A DNA stretch of 64,000 bases from Vandiemenella viatica. Taxonomy: Eukaryota; Arthropoda; Insecta; Orthoptera; Morabidae. Under the pieces are notes generated by a model. The model was given only the letters and a program-made list of their open reading frames with translations, was not told where the DNA came from and did not search any database. Within the stretch, counting starts at the first letter, position 1, and each line of letters opens with the position of its first letter. Positions 35,901 through 47,534 of the stretch are shown in pieces. The position numbers and the translations under genes were made by a program. The DNA is taken from the NCBI GenBank assembly GCA_031002005.1, contig JARYHS010013631.1, forward strand, positions 66,647,832-66,711,831. Direction: 5' to 3'.

Positions 35901-36684
35901 CCACCAAAGGTGTATTACCAACCTTTGCTGCTATATATTTTTTGCTTTGCTTTCGTTACCAACCTACTGGGAATTTCGTCAAAAAGACTTTTCTAGATAT
36001 CTCAGTACAATATTTAAGCAACCGTACATTGCTCACAAATAAGTCAACATCTCAGTAATTGAGCGCCTGCTTTCAGAGTTAAGGCTCGGTATGGGCCGGA
36101 TTAGACTGATATTTAGCTATTGTTGAGTCGCTCCATGTTTCCGATTACACTTTCAAGTTCCAGAAGATCCAAACAAACTCACAAATCATTCTATAATTTT
36201 TTGCTAGCACTCCATTATTAGTCAACGCTGATGGTTATCATACACGAATTATTCTAAGAGAGAGGTATTGGAGTTACCACCTACGCGTAAAATATCTACA
36301 AGTTCTATAATGTTACTCTGTTTTATAAACAATGCAACTTAAAGCGTTACTAAAATCCACCTAAAATTGTAATGGTATCTGTCGTTGGAAGATCTAAACT
36401 ATGCCGTTCTTGTCTACTTATTCTGTTCGTAAGAAGCGTACGAGTAATAGTGTTTTTCTAGGTCGTGTTACATGCTCTCCCCAAAACACCAATCTGCACC
36501 ATCTCGCTTGTTCTTTACATATGGGCTTCCTTTCACTTATCACATAGTTTCGGTTTTACGGTGCTTTAAACTTACAAAAGTAATATCTGTTCACACATAA
36601 AAAAAACTATTTACTGAATGCTCGGTATTTCAGCTGCGATGTTACGTCTATATAGAACCAATAGCAATAGAAAGAATACCAGCT
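32951..36684. other. Unassigned 3.7-kb stretch
   Basis: There are no named elements. It contains a C-rich tract at 35180-35200 and a T run at 34370. Frames at 33524-33730 and 33830-34165 show no recognisable domain. ATTGAATCC near 33719 is an isolated B box-like motif, not enough to call a SINE. Confidence 0.4.
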
Positions 36685-37965
36685 TACTGTACATCCACAA
36701 TATCTCTAAACGTTACTGACCAGAATAATATACAGAAGAATGGAAAGGGTAGTAGAAGAGATAGTAAGTGAAGATCAGTTTGGGTTTAGGAAAAATCGAG
36801 GTACAAGGGAAGAAATTCTGGCTTTAAGATTAATACCTGAAGGGCGGATTAAGAAAAACAAAGATACTTTTATGGTGTTTGCTGATTTAGAAACAGCTTT
36901 TGGGTCTAAAATATCGAGATAGAAGAATAGTTTATAAACAATATAAGAATCAAGTGACTATAATAAAAGTAGAGAATCATGAGAGACATGCATCATTTAA
37001 AAAGGGTGTGAGACAAGGTTGTGATCTATCCCCGTTATTATTCAACTTGTATGTAGAAGAAGCAATAAAGTAGGTGAAAGAATAGTTTCCATGTGGCATA
37101 AGTGTTCAGGGAGAAAAAATCAGTATGCTACGATTTGTTGATGACATTGTCTTGTTACCAGAAAGGAGGATATTGAGAAGCTACTGAATGGCATGAAAAA
37201 AATACTGAAGGAAGATTTTGCACTGAATATAAATCAAAGCAAGACTAAAGTAATGACATGTAGCAGAAATGATACCAATACTAGTAGATTAAATATAAAA
37301 ACAGGATCGAATGCAATTGGAGAAGTAAGTGAATTCTGTTACTTGGGAAGCAAAATTACAACCGATGGCCGAAGCAGGAATGATTTTAAAAGCAGAATAG
37401 CACTATCAAAAAGAGAATTCATGAAAAAGAGAAATCTTTTAGCTTCAATTATTGATATAGGATTAAGAAAAAACTTTTTGAAACTCTATGTGTGGAGCAC
37501 AGCACTTTACGGTAGCGAAACATGGACTTTAGGAATACCGGAAAAAAAGGAAAATTGAAGCATTTGAAATTTGGTGCTACAGAGGAATGCTGAAAATTAA
37601 GTGGACAGACAAAGTAAGAAATGAACGAGTTTTGGAAATGATGAGTGAGGAAAAAAGTTTGTGGAAGAAGCTTACAGAAAGAAGAGACAGGCTGGTAGGT
37701 CATAATTTGAGATATGCTGGATTGGTTAATTTGTTAGTGGAGGGAACAGTCGAATGTAAGAGCTGCAAAGGAAGACAGAGATTAGAACATATGAAGCAGA
37801 TAATTGGGGACGTGGGTTGTAAGGGATATAATTAAATCGTTATATTGAAATACCTCCATGACATTTTTTACATCCCAGAGGTCCTTCCTAAGCAGGGATC
37901 CATGAAACAAGATTGATAAACAAATAAATAAGGACCAAAACAGTAAAAACTGCTGATAGTAAACC
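36685..37965 (+). pseudogene. LINE reverse transcriptase relic, family 3
   Basis: Blocks: MERVVEEIVSEDQFGFRKNR (36739-36800), a degraded motif A reading VFADLETAF in place of the usual catalytic context, GCDLSPLLFNLYVEEAIK (motif B, near 37020), FVDDIVLL (motif C, FADD changed to FVDD, near 37134), FCYLGSKITTDGR (near 37340), WSTALYGSETWTLG (near 37495), WTDKVRNERVLE (near 37600) and RRDRLVGHNLR (near 37685). The ALYGSETWT...GH.LR C-terminus is common in arthropod endonuclease-type LINEs. Several stops and frameshifts occur, and the endonuclease is absent. Confidence 0.9.
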
Positions 37966-38862
37966 ATTATAAACGATGGAGACTGATAAGGTTATCTTTT
38001 ATAATAGGCATCTGTTAATGTGAATGTAAATGTAGGACACCATCAAAAGACTACAAATGAATTTAATACCCCTTATAGATAATAATAATGACCTCATGAC
38101 ACTCTTATTTGTTGATTAACATCGGATTAAAAGCAGGGTGAAACATAAGACGCAGCTTACATACTGAATCATATTAACGAACAGTTTAATTTGAAAACCC
38201 GATCTGAAATATCTGAAGTCACGGGATTTTCTCAACGAGAATCAAATTATAATAAATGAGAATAGAATAAATTCCTAATTAATGTACCAATGATGATACG
38301 TTACTAATAGTGAATCACAAGATGTTTATCTCAATATCAACAGGTTTTTTTTTTTTTAAATTGTGGAAAAATACAACTCGTAATAGAGTGCATTGTCGCT
38401 TTTACGATACGAAAGTACAGACAAATAGAGACAAATAACAAAAAATAATTAAAATATCTAGAAGCAACTGAAATTAGATTCCTCCGTTAGTTGCAGACTA
38501 CTCATTGTTTAACCTTGTCTGACTTTAACAGAACACTGGCGTACCAGATGAACTATATATTCATAACACTAGAGTTACTATCTCAGATTACAAGAGGGAA
38601 ATGATCGAACTCATTCCGCCAGTGCTGGAGCAAAGAGTAATTACATAGCCAGAGTGCGGCGAATACAAGGACACCCACCGAAAACAGAAAACAAAATCAC
38701 GAAGCTGAAATGGATCTGGAGGTGCAATCCTTGATAGGGATCAATCAATAAAAATGTTATTTCGAAATAACAACTTCATATATTATTAGAAATGCTGAAA
38801 TTTTATTTCTAGAAAACAATTAATTCAAGTTGGCCTACAAAATTTATTGAGAATCGGAAGTA
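37966..38862. other. Unassigned AT-rich sequence
   Basis: Nothing recognised. Confidence 0.5.
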
Positions 38863-39393
38863 CAGGGTGACCATAAGAAACCTCCTTGATTTCAAAGTAC
38901 AATATATATATGTATATATATAAAATGAACCTTACGGTTTACATCGTCGTTTTGTGCACTTTTTTCTAAGTTAGTTCTTTAATTTTGTCTCAGTTGCTGA
39001 ATAATTATAAAAAAATGACTACTTCACAAGACAGTGCCCAACGCGTGGTGTGGTATGCTTAAACTTCATTACCAATCGCCGTCCAAAGAACGTTCCGACG
39101 TATGTTTGATAGAGTGCTTCCAGATGAACAGATAATTAAGGCGTGGTATAAGCAAATTTATGGATACAATCGGTTCCATCACTTCATACATGCTTGGGCG
39201 CACATGGGCAGAAGTTAAATATCGCTTAGACGTTTCGAGAGCAATGAAACGAACACATGTAGAAGTGCACTGAATTTTTGTTTAAAACTTTTTGAATTGC
39301 TTTACACGATGGTGTAAACCGCAAGGTTTTATGTTTTATAGTTTTTTTTTTTAATTTACTTTGAAATCAGGTAGGTTTCATGTGGACATCCTG
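38863..39393 (+). mobile_element. Tc1/mariner-type transposon, internally deleted (531 bp)
   Basis: The terminal inverted repeats start CAGGGTGACCATAAGAAACC (left) and CAGGATGTCCACATGAAACC (right, minus strand), continue through TGATTTCAAAGTA, and total about 37 bp with about 6 mismatches. TA dinucleotides flank both ends (38861-38862, 39394-39395), as expected for this superfamily. A further inner block, CCTTRCGGTTTACA, is also inverted. Confidence 0.85.
39015..39273 (+). pseudogene. Transposase remnant of the Tc1/mariner-type element
   Basis: From ATG 39015, translation gives MTTSQDSAQRVVWYA, a stop, then VQRTFRRMFDRVLPDEQ and IKAWYKQ, which resemble the N-terminal DNA-binding helix-turn-helix of this transposase group. 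Near 39200 the frame changes to WAEVKYRLDVSRA...THVEVH and a stop at 39271-39273, which resembles the extreme C-terminus. The whole catalytic DDE/D core between them is deleted. Confidence 0.75.
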
Positions 39394-39395
39394 TA

Positions 39396-40017
39396 TATAT
39401 TAGACTGCGAGTTTCAATAATACTTTATGTTGCTAATAAATAATTCTAATTCTGGCTAGCTAAATATGATAAGAATATTAGTAATATTTCATAATCTGCA
39501 TTACAATTACTTCCTTATATAAAATACAAACTCTAACTGCTAGTGCCGCTATGCGTGCTAAAGTGCCCACACAATAAATCGAGTTTTTAGGCGGTTTTAT
39601 AGGTTTCTGGCTGAGTGCTGGTATGGTACCCAATCTCCGCCTTAAGAACTTCACATGTCACAAACAAAAAAATACACTTTTAACATAGAACACAAGTTGG
39701 GCGTTTCACAGACAGATAGCAACTCCCCCACTCACTCCCCTCCCCCTTCCAAACCAGTTAAAAGTACGACGCATTTAGCATTCTGGAAATAGATGAAAAA
39801 TTTCTATGAAAATAAGCACAGCCTCTGGAAGAGGATGTGCCGAACGGCCAGCGAGGGTGGAAACGTTCTAAAGATAACGATTGAAGAAATATCTAGAGCG
39901 AAGATTTTAAATGAAGAGTCTTACATAGAAATATAAAAACCATCATGTAATCGCATTTAAACAAGGCACCATGTAATAATTTTCTTGTGATTTAAGTTTT
40001 CTTCATTTTTTTTCTTT
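39396..40017. other. Unassigned sequence
   Basis: AT-rich apart from a pyrimidine tract at 39724-39750. No element recognised. Confidence 0.45.
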
Positions 40018-40226
40018 ATAGCTTGCCGATAACGACGTTAATAGAGTTAGGAGAGAATTGCGAATAAGGAACGATAGGTTACTGAACGAACCGTACCGGA
40101 ATTTTCCTACAGGGATTTCGGGAAAACATGGAAAACCAAATTCTGGGTAGTCGGATCAAGTATTAAAACCTGCATGTTCTCCCGCATACCAAGTGCGAAC
40201 GTTAACCGCTAGCCCACCACGGTCGA
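40018..40226 (-). mobile_element. SINE-A copy 6 (old)
   Basis: The family order is present (AACATGGAAAACC, a decayed B box TATTAAAACC, CCCACCACGGTCG), but it is strongly mutated. Confidence 0.75.
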
Positions 40227-40324
40227 CTGAATGGTTTCAAAACCTGAGCTAGGAACAGCGAAACTGAAGATAATGTTTCTAAACTAATATTAGACATATA
40301 AAGTGATTAAAATACTTCACAATC

Positions 40325-40543
40325 TCTGCAAGTTGACGTAGAGCTAGTTAGAGGCGGGAATAGACTGGGGATAAGAAGCGGGAAGGAATTATGCCATGGC
40401 CATCTGAAGGAACCATCCAGGAATTGGCCTGGAGTGATTTGGGGAAGTCCTGGAATACCGAAATCTGGATTGCTAGAGGGGTATTCGAACCGGCATCCTG
40501 AAGAATGCGAGACCAGGGTGTTACCGATCACCCACCATTCTAG
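40325..40543 (-). mobile_element. SINE-A copy 7
   Basis: TAGAGGCGGGAATAGACTGG, GCCATGGCC, a B box complement TATTCGAACC (near 40482) and CACCCACCATTC at the head end. Confidence 0.88.
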
Positions 40544-40660
40544 GTTCTTAAGACGCAAAGCATTTCTGCATGGTCCAGCGTTGCCAAGTTTTTTCCTGAA
40601 GAACGTTGGCCAGAAAGCGAGTTCGGATGTCGTGTCGTAACTAAATTTAATAAAAAGGGA

Positions 40661-40905
40661 CCGAGCGTTGTGGGCGAGAGGTAACACACTGGTCGCGCAT
40701 TCGGAAGGACGCGGGTTTGAATCCCCGTCCGGCCATGCAGATTTGGGTTTTACATGGTTTCCCCACACCACTACAGGCGAATGCCGGGATGGTTCCTTCA
40801 AAAAGGCTATGACTGAATACCTTCCCGTTCCTTGCTACCAGTCCTTTCCCGCCTCTAATGACCTCGTCGTTGACGAGGCGTAAAGCCATAAGAAAAAAGT
40901 AATTA
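40661..40905 (+). mobile_element. SINE-A copy 8
   Basis: The head is CCGAGCGTTGTGGGCGAGAG, the B box is GGTTTGAATCC (near 40714), and a complete body ends CGACGAGGCG or equivalent with TAAAGCCATAAGAAAA as tail. Confidence 0.94.
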
Positions 40906-41571
40906 GATTTTTCATCATTGTTGAAGATTCTGCACGATACTGGAAACAACATATGAGTTAATACGAAATAAAGATTTTAGGGAATCAGTATTTTGAAGTA
41001 GATTTTTTTTTATGTGCGTAGATTAATTGGAGACTAAACAAGATTAAGTAAAATGTGTAATTTCTGTTAGCTACAAACAGATGTTGTGATTGCCAGGTAT
41101 TGCTCAATCGTTTTAATATGTGACAGTTTCTGGTTGTATATTTACAAGTTAAAATTAATAAATATTATCATAGAATTTGCTACATAATTTTGGTAGAAAT
41201 AAATAAGGCTTTGGTGTTTGTTTAGGTAAAAAAAATCACTGACTCATAAAACTATTATTTTATGCAAATAGGCCTATAAAGATCACGCAAAACTTAATCA
41301 TTTTCTGTCTGAGTTTCTTTCGCCATTCCAGTGTTCTCGAATCCGTTTACTAAAGGCAAGTTTTTCTCTCTTCTTTCCAAGTTGTCTATTTTTAAAAAAA
41401 ATCAGATATGGTTGTCCTTGAGGGTATGTATATTATTATTTTCCAGTCTTTTTCAACCATGAACAGATGAGACTTCTTAGAGACATAAGTATTTATCATC
41501 ACGAACACCTGCAGGATATGAAACGTAGTTATCACACCTTCTTCAGTGATGGATTGCTGACTCTTCCGCTC
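40906..41571. other. Unassigned AT-rich sequence
   Basis: Nothing recognised. Confidence 0.5.
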
Positions 41572-41790
41572 GCCAGAAGGAAACTATTATAATGGGGGAG
41601 AGGAGGCAGCCAAGTGTTGTCATCTGTCTGCGACTCGCTTAACCTACTGTATGTTCTCTATGGTAGGTGTATTATTTTTTTCGTAAAATGTGTAGTTCAC
41701 GACATGTAAAATGGGGGCCTCCATAGCAATTTCCTTGATGATTGCGCAAAACGGCCTAAAAACTACAATCAGCATAGCCGGTACACAGTG
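41572..41790 (+). repeat. Interspersed repeat R3, copy 1
   Basis: Shared blocks with 57525-57715: ATCTGTCTGCGACTCG/ATCTATCTGCGAGTCG (near 41620/57549), a TGTATTATTTT/TGTTATTTTG block, and AAAACGGCCTAAAA (near 41748/57638). This copy is followed directly by the MITE. Confidence 0.65.
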
Positions 41791-41793
41791 TAA

Positions 41794-42151
41794 AGCTGCG
41801 TTCCCACGACGCGACGTCTTGTAACGGAGGCCGAATGCCGCACGCCGAAGGGTAGGGATGAGCACGCGCCGCAGTTTAGCCCTCGCTACCCCGCCACCAC
41901 CTGGTCACCACGTTGCCTAGTGTCGTTTGGCACAGAGCACTTTACAACAACAGAAGGGGTGCGCACCTCTGCTGCAAACCGATGGCAACAGCGCACCACT
42001 ACACACGCCTGTGATGTTTACCGACTCAGAGTGGGTAGCTGCGTCTCATCCCCGCTAGCAGAGGCGGCCCCGTTCCCATGACGTGTTGTTGGGTATCCGT
42101 CCCGTCCCGTCCCGGGAGGCCTCCGTTAAGAGACGTCGTGGGAACGCAGCT
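41794..42151. mobile_element. MITE with perfect terminal repeats and TAA target duplication (358 bp)
   Basis: Both ends read AGCTGCGTTCCCACGACG inward, with further similarity (TAACGGAGGCC) after a small indel. TAA lies at 41791-41793 and 42152-42154. A 3-bp TWA duplication points to PIF/Harbinger. The interior is GC-rich with no long coding frame. Near-identical ends mark it as fairly young. Relatives of the interior lie at 20675-20800. Confidence 0.88.
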
Positions 42152-42154
42152 TAA

Positions 42155-42967
42155 TGTGTATCATCTTAATATTCAGTATCCGTGGCCAGAGGGATATTGT
42201 CTGCGCGAAGGGGAGGATTTTACAAAACTTCCCGTGCATGCCGAGAGATGTCACCACTGACTAGAGTCACGTGTTTTGGGTCAGCTAGTGAACGCTAGTG
42301 AATCACTCAGCATGGTGGTGTGTTAATGTGGTTTTGCTTTTGCATACCATGTGTATTGTGTATCCTTTGAGAGGGACACAATATGATGATGCTATTGGTA
42401 TTATGTGGAATCAGCTGAATCGTTGTTCGTGTTTGACGATTATATGCCGCCATCAAGTGGATATGTAATGCCCTTGAGAGTAAATTCAGACACCAACAAC
42501 TTCACACTGAATTCGAATTACAGCCATCTGACCACCGCAACAATAACAGTATGATAATCTAATAAATTTGTCACCAAAATTGTAGTGTTTTGGATGTCGA
42601 CTTGACAACTTATGCTCCAGAAAGACATACATTAATTTTAAAATTATTGTATTAAAGATGATCGAATGTTGCTCAACTTTCTTTGCAAATAAATCTGAGA
42701 TTAGTGTAAATGGAGATGCAGCACTTTTATAATTGTGCAAAGCAAGGCCCTCAATCAATTAAGTAACTACATAATTTTAGAAATAAATCGTGCAAAGTTT
42801 TAATGATAATCAAAATTAAAGAATAAAAGAAAGGTGCACTTATCCGGTACGCTTCAGCGGGATATTTCCACGATACTTAGTTGTAGCGTGGCGGTGCCAA
42901 AACGTGTTCAGCAACACTGGGGATAAACGAGCAGAGTTTATATATATATATATATATATATATTTTG
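42155..42967. other. Unassigned sequence ending in a (TA)n run
   Basis: No gene recognised. A TA microsatellite at 42939-42963 abuts the next SINE. Confidence 0.5.
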
Positions 42968-43185
42968 TTATGACTTCACGCCTCGTTGTCGAGATCATTA
43001 GTGGAGGGAGAGGACCGGGAGCATGTAACAGGAAGGAATTGGCCGACGGCCTTTTGAAGATATAATCCTGGCATTCGCATAAGTGATTTTGGGAAGCCAT
43101 GTTGAACCTAAATCTGGATGGCGATTTGAACCTGAGTCCTAGAAAATGCGGGACCAGAATGTTATCGCTCACCCACCGCGCTCGG
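42968..43185 (-). mobile_element. SINE-A copy 9
   Basis: CCTCGTTGTCGAGATCATTA, CCTGGCATTCGC, a degraded B box complement GATTTGAACC (near 43123) and CCCACCGCGCTCGGT. Confidence 0.9.
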
Positions 43186-44111
43186 TACAGTACTTACGAT
43201 GACAGACAAGGAAAACCCTACTTCAGCGGCCCTTATTTCACGTTTATTGTATTATCATACTAAGCAACATACTGTGGTTCAAACATAAAGAAATCGCGCA
43301 ACTTGTAAATTTGTGAAATCATAATTTCTATCAACGGAAGCAAATATTATCATAGAAACTAGTGCTACTACTACACGTTTTAGAGATATTTTCGCAACCA
43401 TGTTGGCATGTTTACCAGGAGAGTAATAATCAATTTTGGATTGCTCAGCGTTACCGCAGCCACCACGCTGCGGTCTACTGTGAACCCCTTTGTCCCGCGT
43501 TTGTCAGTGTTGGACAAACACAGCGACAAACTTAGTTGCAGCGCAGTTGGCAACTCTGCTGACAGGTATCACAGTCGAACTTCCCTCGAGCCGGTATGCG
43601 ACAGACTGAACCAGAAATCCCGAAAGTACGAAGAAGTGAGGTATTAAACCTAAACTGCAGCTGTTGATGATAATTAGAAGTCTAGTCCGTATTTTCTTGT
43701 CTATGACAGACAATATTAAATGAGATGACGTAAAGACGGTATGTTTTAAGTCCCTTCCCACTCTAATTTATCTAACTTTATTAGAAATTAATTACTTTAC
43801 AGATTTCATATAAATTCTTGAACCTTTAGCTTATATATGAGAATAATTCTAAAACAATGAACTAAACAGATTTAATACAAAGGAAGTGCTGGAATCTGGT
43901 CAGTTTGAGGGATCTCTGCCTTGTCCAAAACAAAACAAAAAAAAAAACAAAACAAAAATCATAGAAAATGAAGAATTATTACATGATTTAATGAAATTCA
44001 CACACAACATACATTAGGTCGAGCGTAACTAAAGTTATTTCAAGAAACCTCGTCGTTTAAAAATTCATTGAATTACGTGCATTTAAGTCAAGTATTCCAC
44101 ATATATTTTTT
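43186..44111. other. Unassigned sequence
   Basis: Moderately GC-rich at 43430-43620, with overlapping short frames on both strands and no domain recognised. An A-rich run lies at 43930-43958. Confidence 0.4.
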
Positions 44112-44347
44112 CTTTTCTGGCTTTACGCCTCGCCGACGGCTAAGGTCATTAGAGGCGGGATGGGACTGGGGACAAGGAACGGGAAAGAATTCGGCCATGG
44201 CCTTTTTGAAGGAAGCATCCTGGCATTCGCCTGGAATGATTTGGGGAAACCATGGAAAACCCAGATCTGGATGCCCGGACAGGGATTCGAACCCGCATCC
44301 TCCTGAATGCGAGGCCAGAACGTTAACCGTTCACCCATCACGCTCGG
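44112..44347 (-). mobile_element. SINE-A copy 10
   Basis: Close to the family consensus: GCTTTACGCCTCGCCGACGG, TAGAGGCGGGATGGGACTGG, GGATTCGAACC (near 44284), CATCACGCTCGGT. Confidence 0.95.
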
Positions 44348-44904
44348 TAAGTATAGCTGATTGGTCAGCATGACTTAAAATTCTACATTTTCTCCCCGTG
44401 GAGAAACGTGATTGCTGTCTAATTGAAACAAAGCATCATGTGTCTGTGTTCTAGCCACGAACAATCCAATACGTGTTTGAAAGCAATAGGTCAGGGTCAA
44501 CACTTGATTCCTAATCGAAGGTACAAAAAGAGTTTGACGTGTGTTGCGATATCATAAACTTCAAGCAACATTCAGACGAAACTTAATGGTTCCAAATATT
44601 GAGCTTATTGTACACCAATTCGTAGTGGAAATTGGGGTGGGTATTATTCGAAGTTGCCGGAACAAGTGTGAATGTGAATATATCTTTCTCTGGCCAAATA
44701 GCCATCGAAACAACAAATGTTGTTTGTAACATATTATTTTATTTAGATGTACAAGAAAAACTAAAGTGCTAAAGATTTTATTTAGCCACACTAAAGAAAC
44801 TACAGCTCAGTAAAACTCGTGTTTCGGAGGAGGGTTACACAACTAAAAATAGTCCTGCCCGATGGGCTATGGTGTCATTATGTTCCCCTGATTTTATTAT
44901 TATT
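44348..44904. other. Unassigned sequence
   Basis: Nothing recognised until the LINE 3' end. Confidence 0.45.
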
Positions 44905-45122
44905 CTTAATTTCATTGTGATGGAGCACACGCTCTAGTGGCAATTCCCTTAGTCATTCAATTATCCCTTTTTTCTTTTTTAATTATCTTATATAATTTGA
45001 ATGTTAAGTTCCTCCACCATCTACTTTTCCGATTTACTAATTTTAAATTCCTTCAGTGTTTTTGGTAAATTATTCTTCAGTTCAGTTGGTAATTTGTTCC
45101 AATCCTTGACACCCTTAACCAC

Positions 45123-45156
<34 letters not shown>

Positions 45157-45480
45157 ATGCATGAAGTTAAGTGCCAGCTTGTGGTCATGGTCATCTTTAC
45201 CCTTTCATGCATTATTCTTAATTGTATGACCAATATCCCTTTTAGCCTCATCACCAACATTTGCCTTGAACATTCCCATCAGTCACATCAGCCTCCTCCT
45301 GTCCTCCAATGACTCCCAATCCAGCTCCCTTATCATATCAGTTACTGACTGGGTACTGCGATAATTTCCACAAACAAATCTAGCTGCTCTACTTTGCACG
45401 CCCACCAACTCCTATATTTGATACCCAAAATGTGGGTCCGAAACTACACCACCATATTTAAGCAATACTCTGACCTGATA
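44905..45480 (-). pseudogene. LINE 3' end, family 2 (minus strand)
   Basis: The minus strand translates in pieces: GGVVSDPHFGYQI, VQSRAARFVCGNYRSTQSVT, IRELDWESLEDRRRLM, and after a T run KGVKDWNKLPTELKNNLP to a stop near 45000. This is the C-terminal region of a CR1/Jockey-type reverse transcriptase. The 3' UTR includes GAGCGTGTGCTCCATCACAA and an AATAATAATAAA-type tail (44890-44915). The poly(A) at 45123-45150, T on the sense strand, interrupts coding. Relatives: 56925-57100, 57125-57310, and more distantly 53155-53415. Confidence 0.85.
45123..45150. repeat. 28-nt poly(A) inside a minus-strand LINE
   Basis: A pure A run in plus-strand reading, that is poly(T) in the LINE sense direction, placed within its coding remnant. 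Confidence 0.95.
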
Positions 45481-46148
45481 TCTACCCGTTTTAGCGTTCT
45501 GCAGATTGCGGTATATAGCTATGCCTTCGTGGATCTTTCAATCTTCCTTCAACTGTTGTTTTCCGCAACATATTTTAGGCCTCTCTTCTGAGATAATAAT
45601 GGCGAGTTTAGGCGTTATCTAACTAAAAGCCAATAGATAATGTTGTGTTCCTAGTAAAGTCATTCTTGTGAAAAGCCTCATCATTGAACCGGTCACTATT
45701 CTCGCAACTCTTCTGTATTATTCGCTATGGCCGATGACACTTTCGCTTGCGTAACACTAAATTGAGTAGATCATTATCGGAATTCATAAAACAAGCCGTA
45801 GTTATTTCGACGAGATGTAGTCCCATTCTTCTTGATTACCAAAGGTTCAGGTTATCCTATTCTACACGTTTCTTCTACATTGGTTATAATGTCTCCACAT
45901 CTATTGAGATATTTTATTAGTTTTTTTCCCGAAAAGACCCATAAAACTGCAACAAAAATGCCAGATTCGGTGTTTTCACGAGAAATAAGTATGTAGTGTG
46001 AGAAATTTTGTGGCAGTTAGAAGCCAAAGCCTGTTTCAGATAATGGCACATATGCGATTGGGGGGGGGGGGAGGAAGGATTAGTGCAGATGCCAACATCA
46101 AACACCCGGTACTACAAGGAATTTTCATTATTGCTCTATTCAGAGATG
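45481..46148. other. Unassigned sequence
   Basis: It may include more eroded LINE coding on the minus strand up to about 45730. A 10-G run lies near 46061. Otherwise nothing recognised. Confidence 0.35.
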
Positions 46149-46158
46149 CAAAGTGACC

Positions 46159-46383
46159 AGGTCTTATGGCTTTACGGCTCCTCGATATCGAGGTCATTAG
46201 AGGCGAGAAAAGACTGGGGACAATGAACTGGAAGGAGTTTGGCCATGGTATTTTGTAGGAACCATCCCGGCAATTGCCAGGAGTGATTTCGGAAACCGAA
46301 ATCTGTATGACAGTACGAGTATTCGAACCCACGTTCTCCCGAATGCGAGGCCAGAACCTTACCGTTCACCGGCCACGCTTGGT
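46159..46383 (-). mobile_element. SINE-A copy 11 with target duplication
   Basis: CAAAGTGACC (46149-46158) and CAAAGTAACC (46384-46393) flank it, one mismatch. TAGAGGCGAGAAAAGACTGG, GTATTCGAACC (near 46319) and GGCCACGCTTGG confirm the family. Confidence 0.93.
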
Positions 46384-46393
46384 CAAAGTAACC

Positions 46394-47216
46394 CAAATAG
46401 GAAGAAAACGCCACTGAAATGCTTTGGAAAGAAATTAATACAGTTTCCGTTGCGTTGACCTTTACGAATATCCAGCAAAGATGAGTTGTCAATCTTAAAG
46501 ATGTATTCACATCAACAACCTCAACATAAGAAAAGGCGGGATAGCAATAATAGCCAAATACATTTTAAGCTGGAATACAGTCCTATGCAGCAAATGATTA
46601 CAGAAAAATCCTTAACGAGTCTGAATTAAAAGGTGACAGGTACTTCAGTGTTACCCTTGTACGTTTTACCTTCGTTAAAACTCGTGTACAAATAGTAAAA
46701 ACACGGTAACGTAGATTCGCTGTGAAACATCTCTCTAATTGACTCCGCCAGTTTCGGTCAGAATGGCGCGACGTTATTAGGTATCTCGTATACTTTTTCT
46801 CTGTCTCGTCTGAGCTATTGATCACTAGCGCAGCTGAAGGTCGTGTCAACGCTCCACCGTTGAACGAGACGCGTCGGTAGAGGGAACAACGGCAAGGCCG
46901 GCCGAGATCAAAGCGAGGCAGACGTAGCGATACAGGGCGAGCTCTGAAGGGAGAATATTCCTGGTATTCCGAGAATTTCGCACTGTATCAGAAACAATAT
47001 GCCGATTTTTCCCCTTTTTCAATGAAATCCATGATGCTTTATTACAAGTCTGTCAGTTGCTGCAAAAGTACGTACGTACGCTTTGATGAAATGGAGCAAC
47101 GACGCTTTAAACCTTTTTAATAATATACTTGATACTAACGGTTGCTTGAAGCACATTTAGGAACTATTGTGAACAACAATTTCGCGATGCACGAACTTTG
47201 CAAGTTTGGCACATTC
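46394..47216. other. Unassigned sequence, GC-richer at 46740-46965
   Basis: A CpG-rich patch (for example GACGCGTCGG near 46868) without recognisable coding or SINE structure. Confidence 0.4.
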
Positions 47217-47227
47217 ACGCTAAAAAC

Positions 47228-47523
47228 AGTGGCCTGGTGGCTCAGTGGTTAAGGCGTCTGACTGGAGATCGAAAGGTCCCCGGTTCGAATCCCTGTCTCA
47301 GCGGGGATTTTCGTAGGCACTTAACCCGGCCTTCATCTCTAGCACAGCTTGCTGTCTAATGTGAAGTACGCCAGAACGCTTCCGTGGTTCGGATTCCACG
47401 ATAACTATAGGTCCCCTGTACTCGGCAGGATTGTCGGGCTAGGTTATAGCCGCTGCGACAGGGGCGGAATGCGCAGCCAGTAGAAACCCTGTCACCAGGT
47501 CATTACGACCACACGGAATTATT
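47228..47523 (+). mobile_element. SINE-C (tRNA-derived, different family)
   Basis: The A box TGGCTCAGTGG (near 47239) and B box GGTTCGAATCC (near 47282) both fit the RNA polymerase III consensus exactly. ACGCTAAAAAC (47217-47227) and ACACTAAAAAC (47524-47534) are an 11-bp target duplication with one mismatch. The body ends TACGACCACACGGAATT with no poly(A). The tRNA-like head cannot pair its acceptor stem, so it is not a tRNA gene. Confidence 0.9.
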
Positions 47524-47534
47524 ACACTAAAAAC

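Noticed and set aside
47228..47303. True tRNA gene at the SINE-C head
   Set aside because: A and B boxes fit, but the 5' and 3' ends do not pair as an acceptor stem and the sequence continues into a SINE body with a target duplication.
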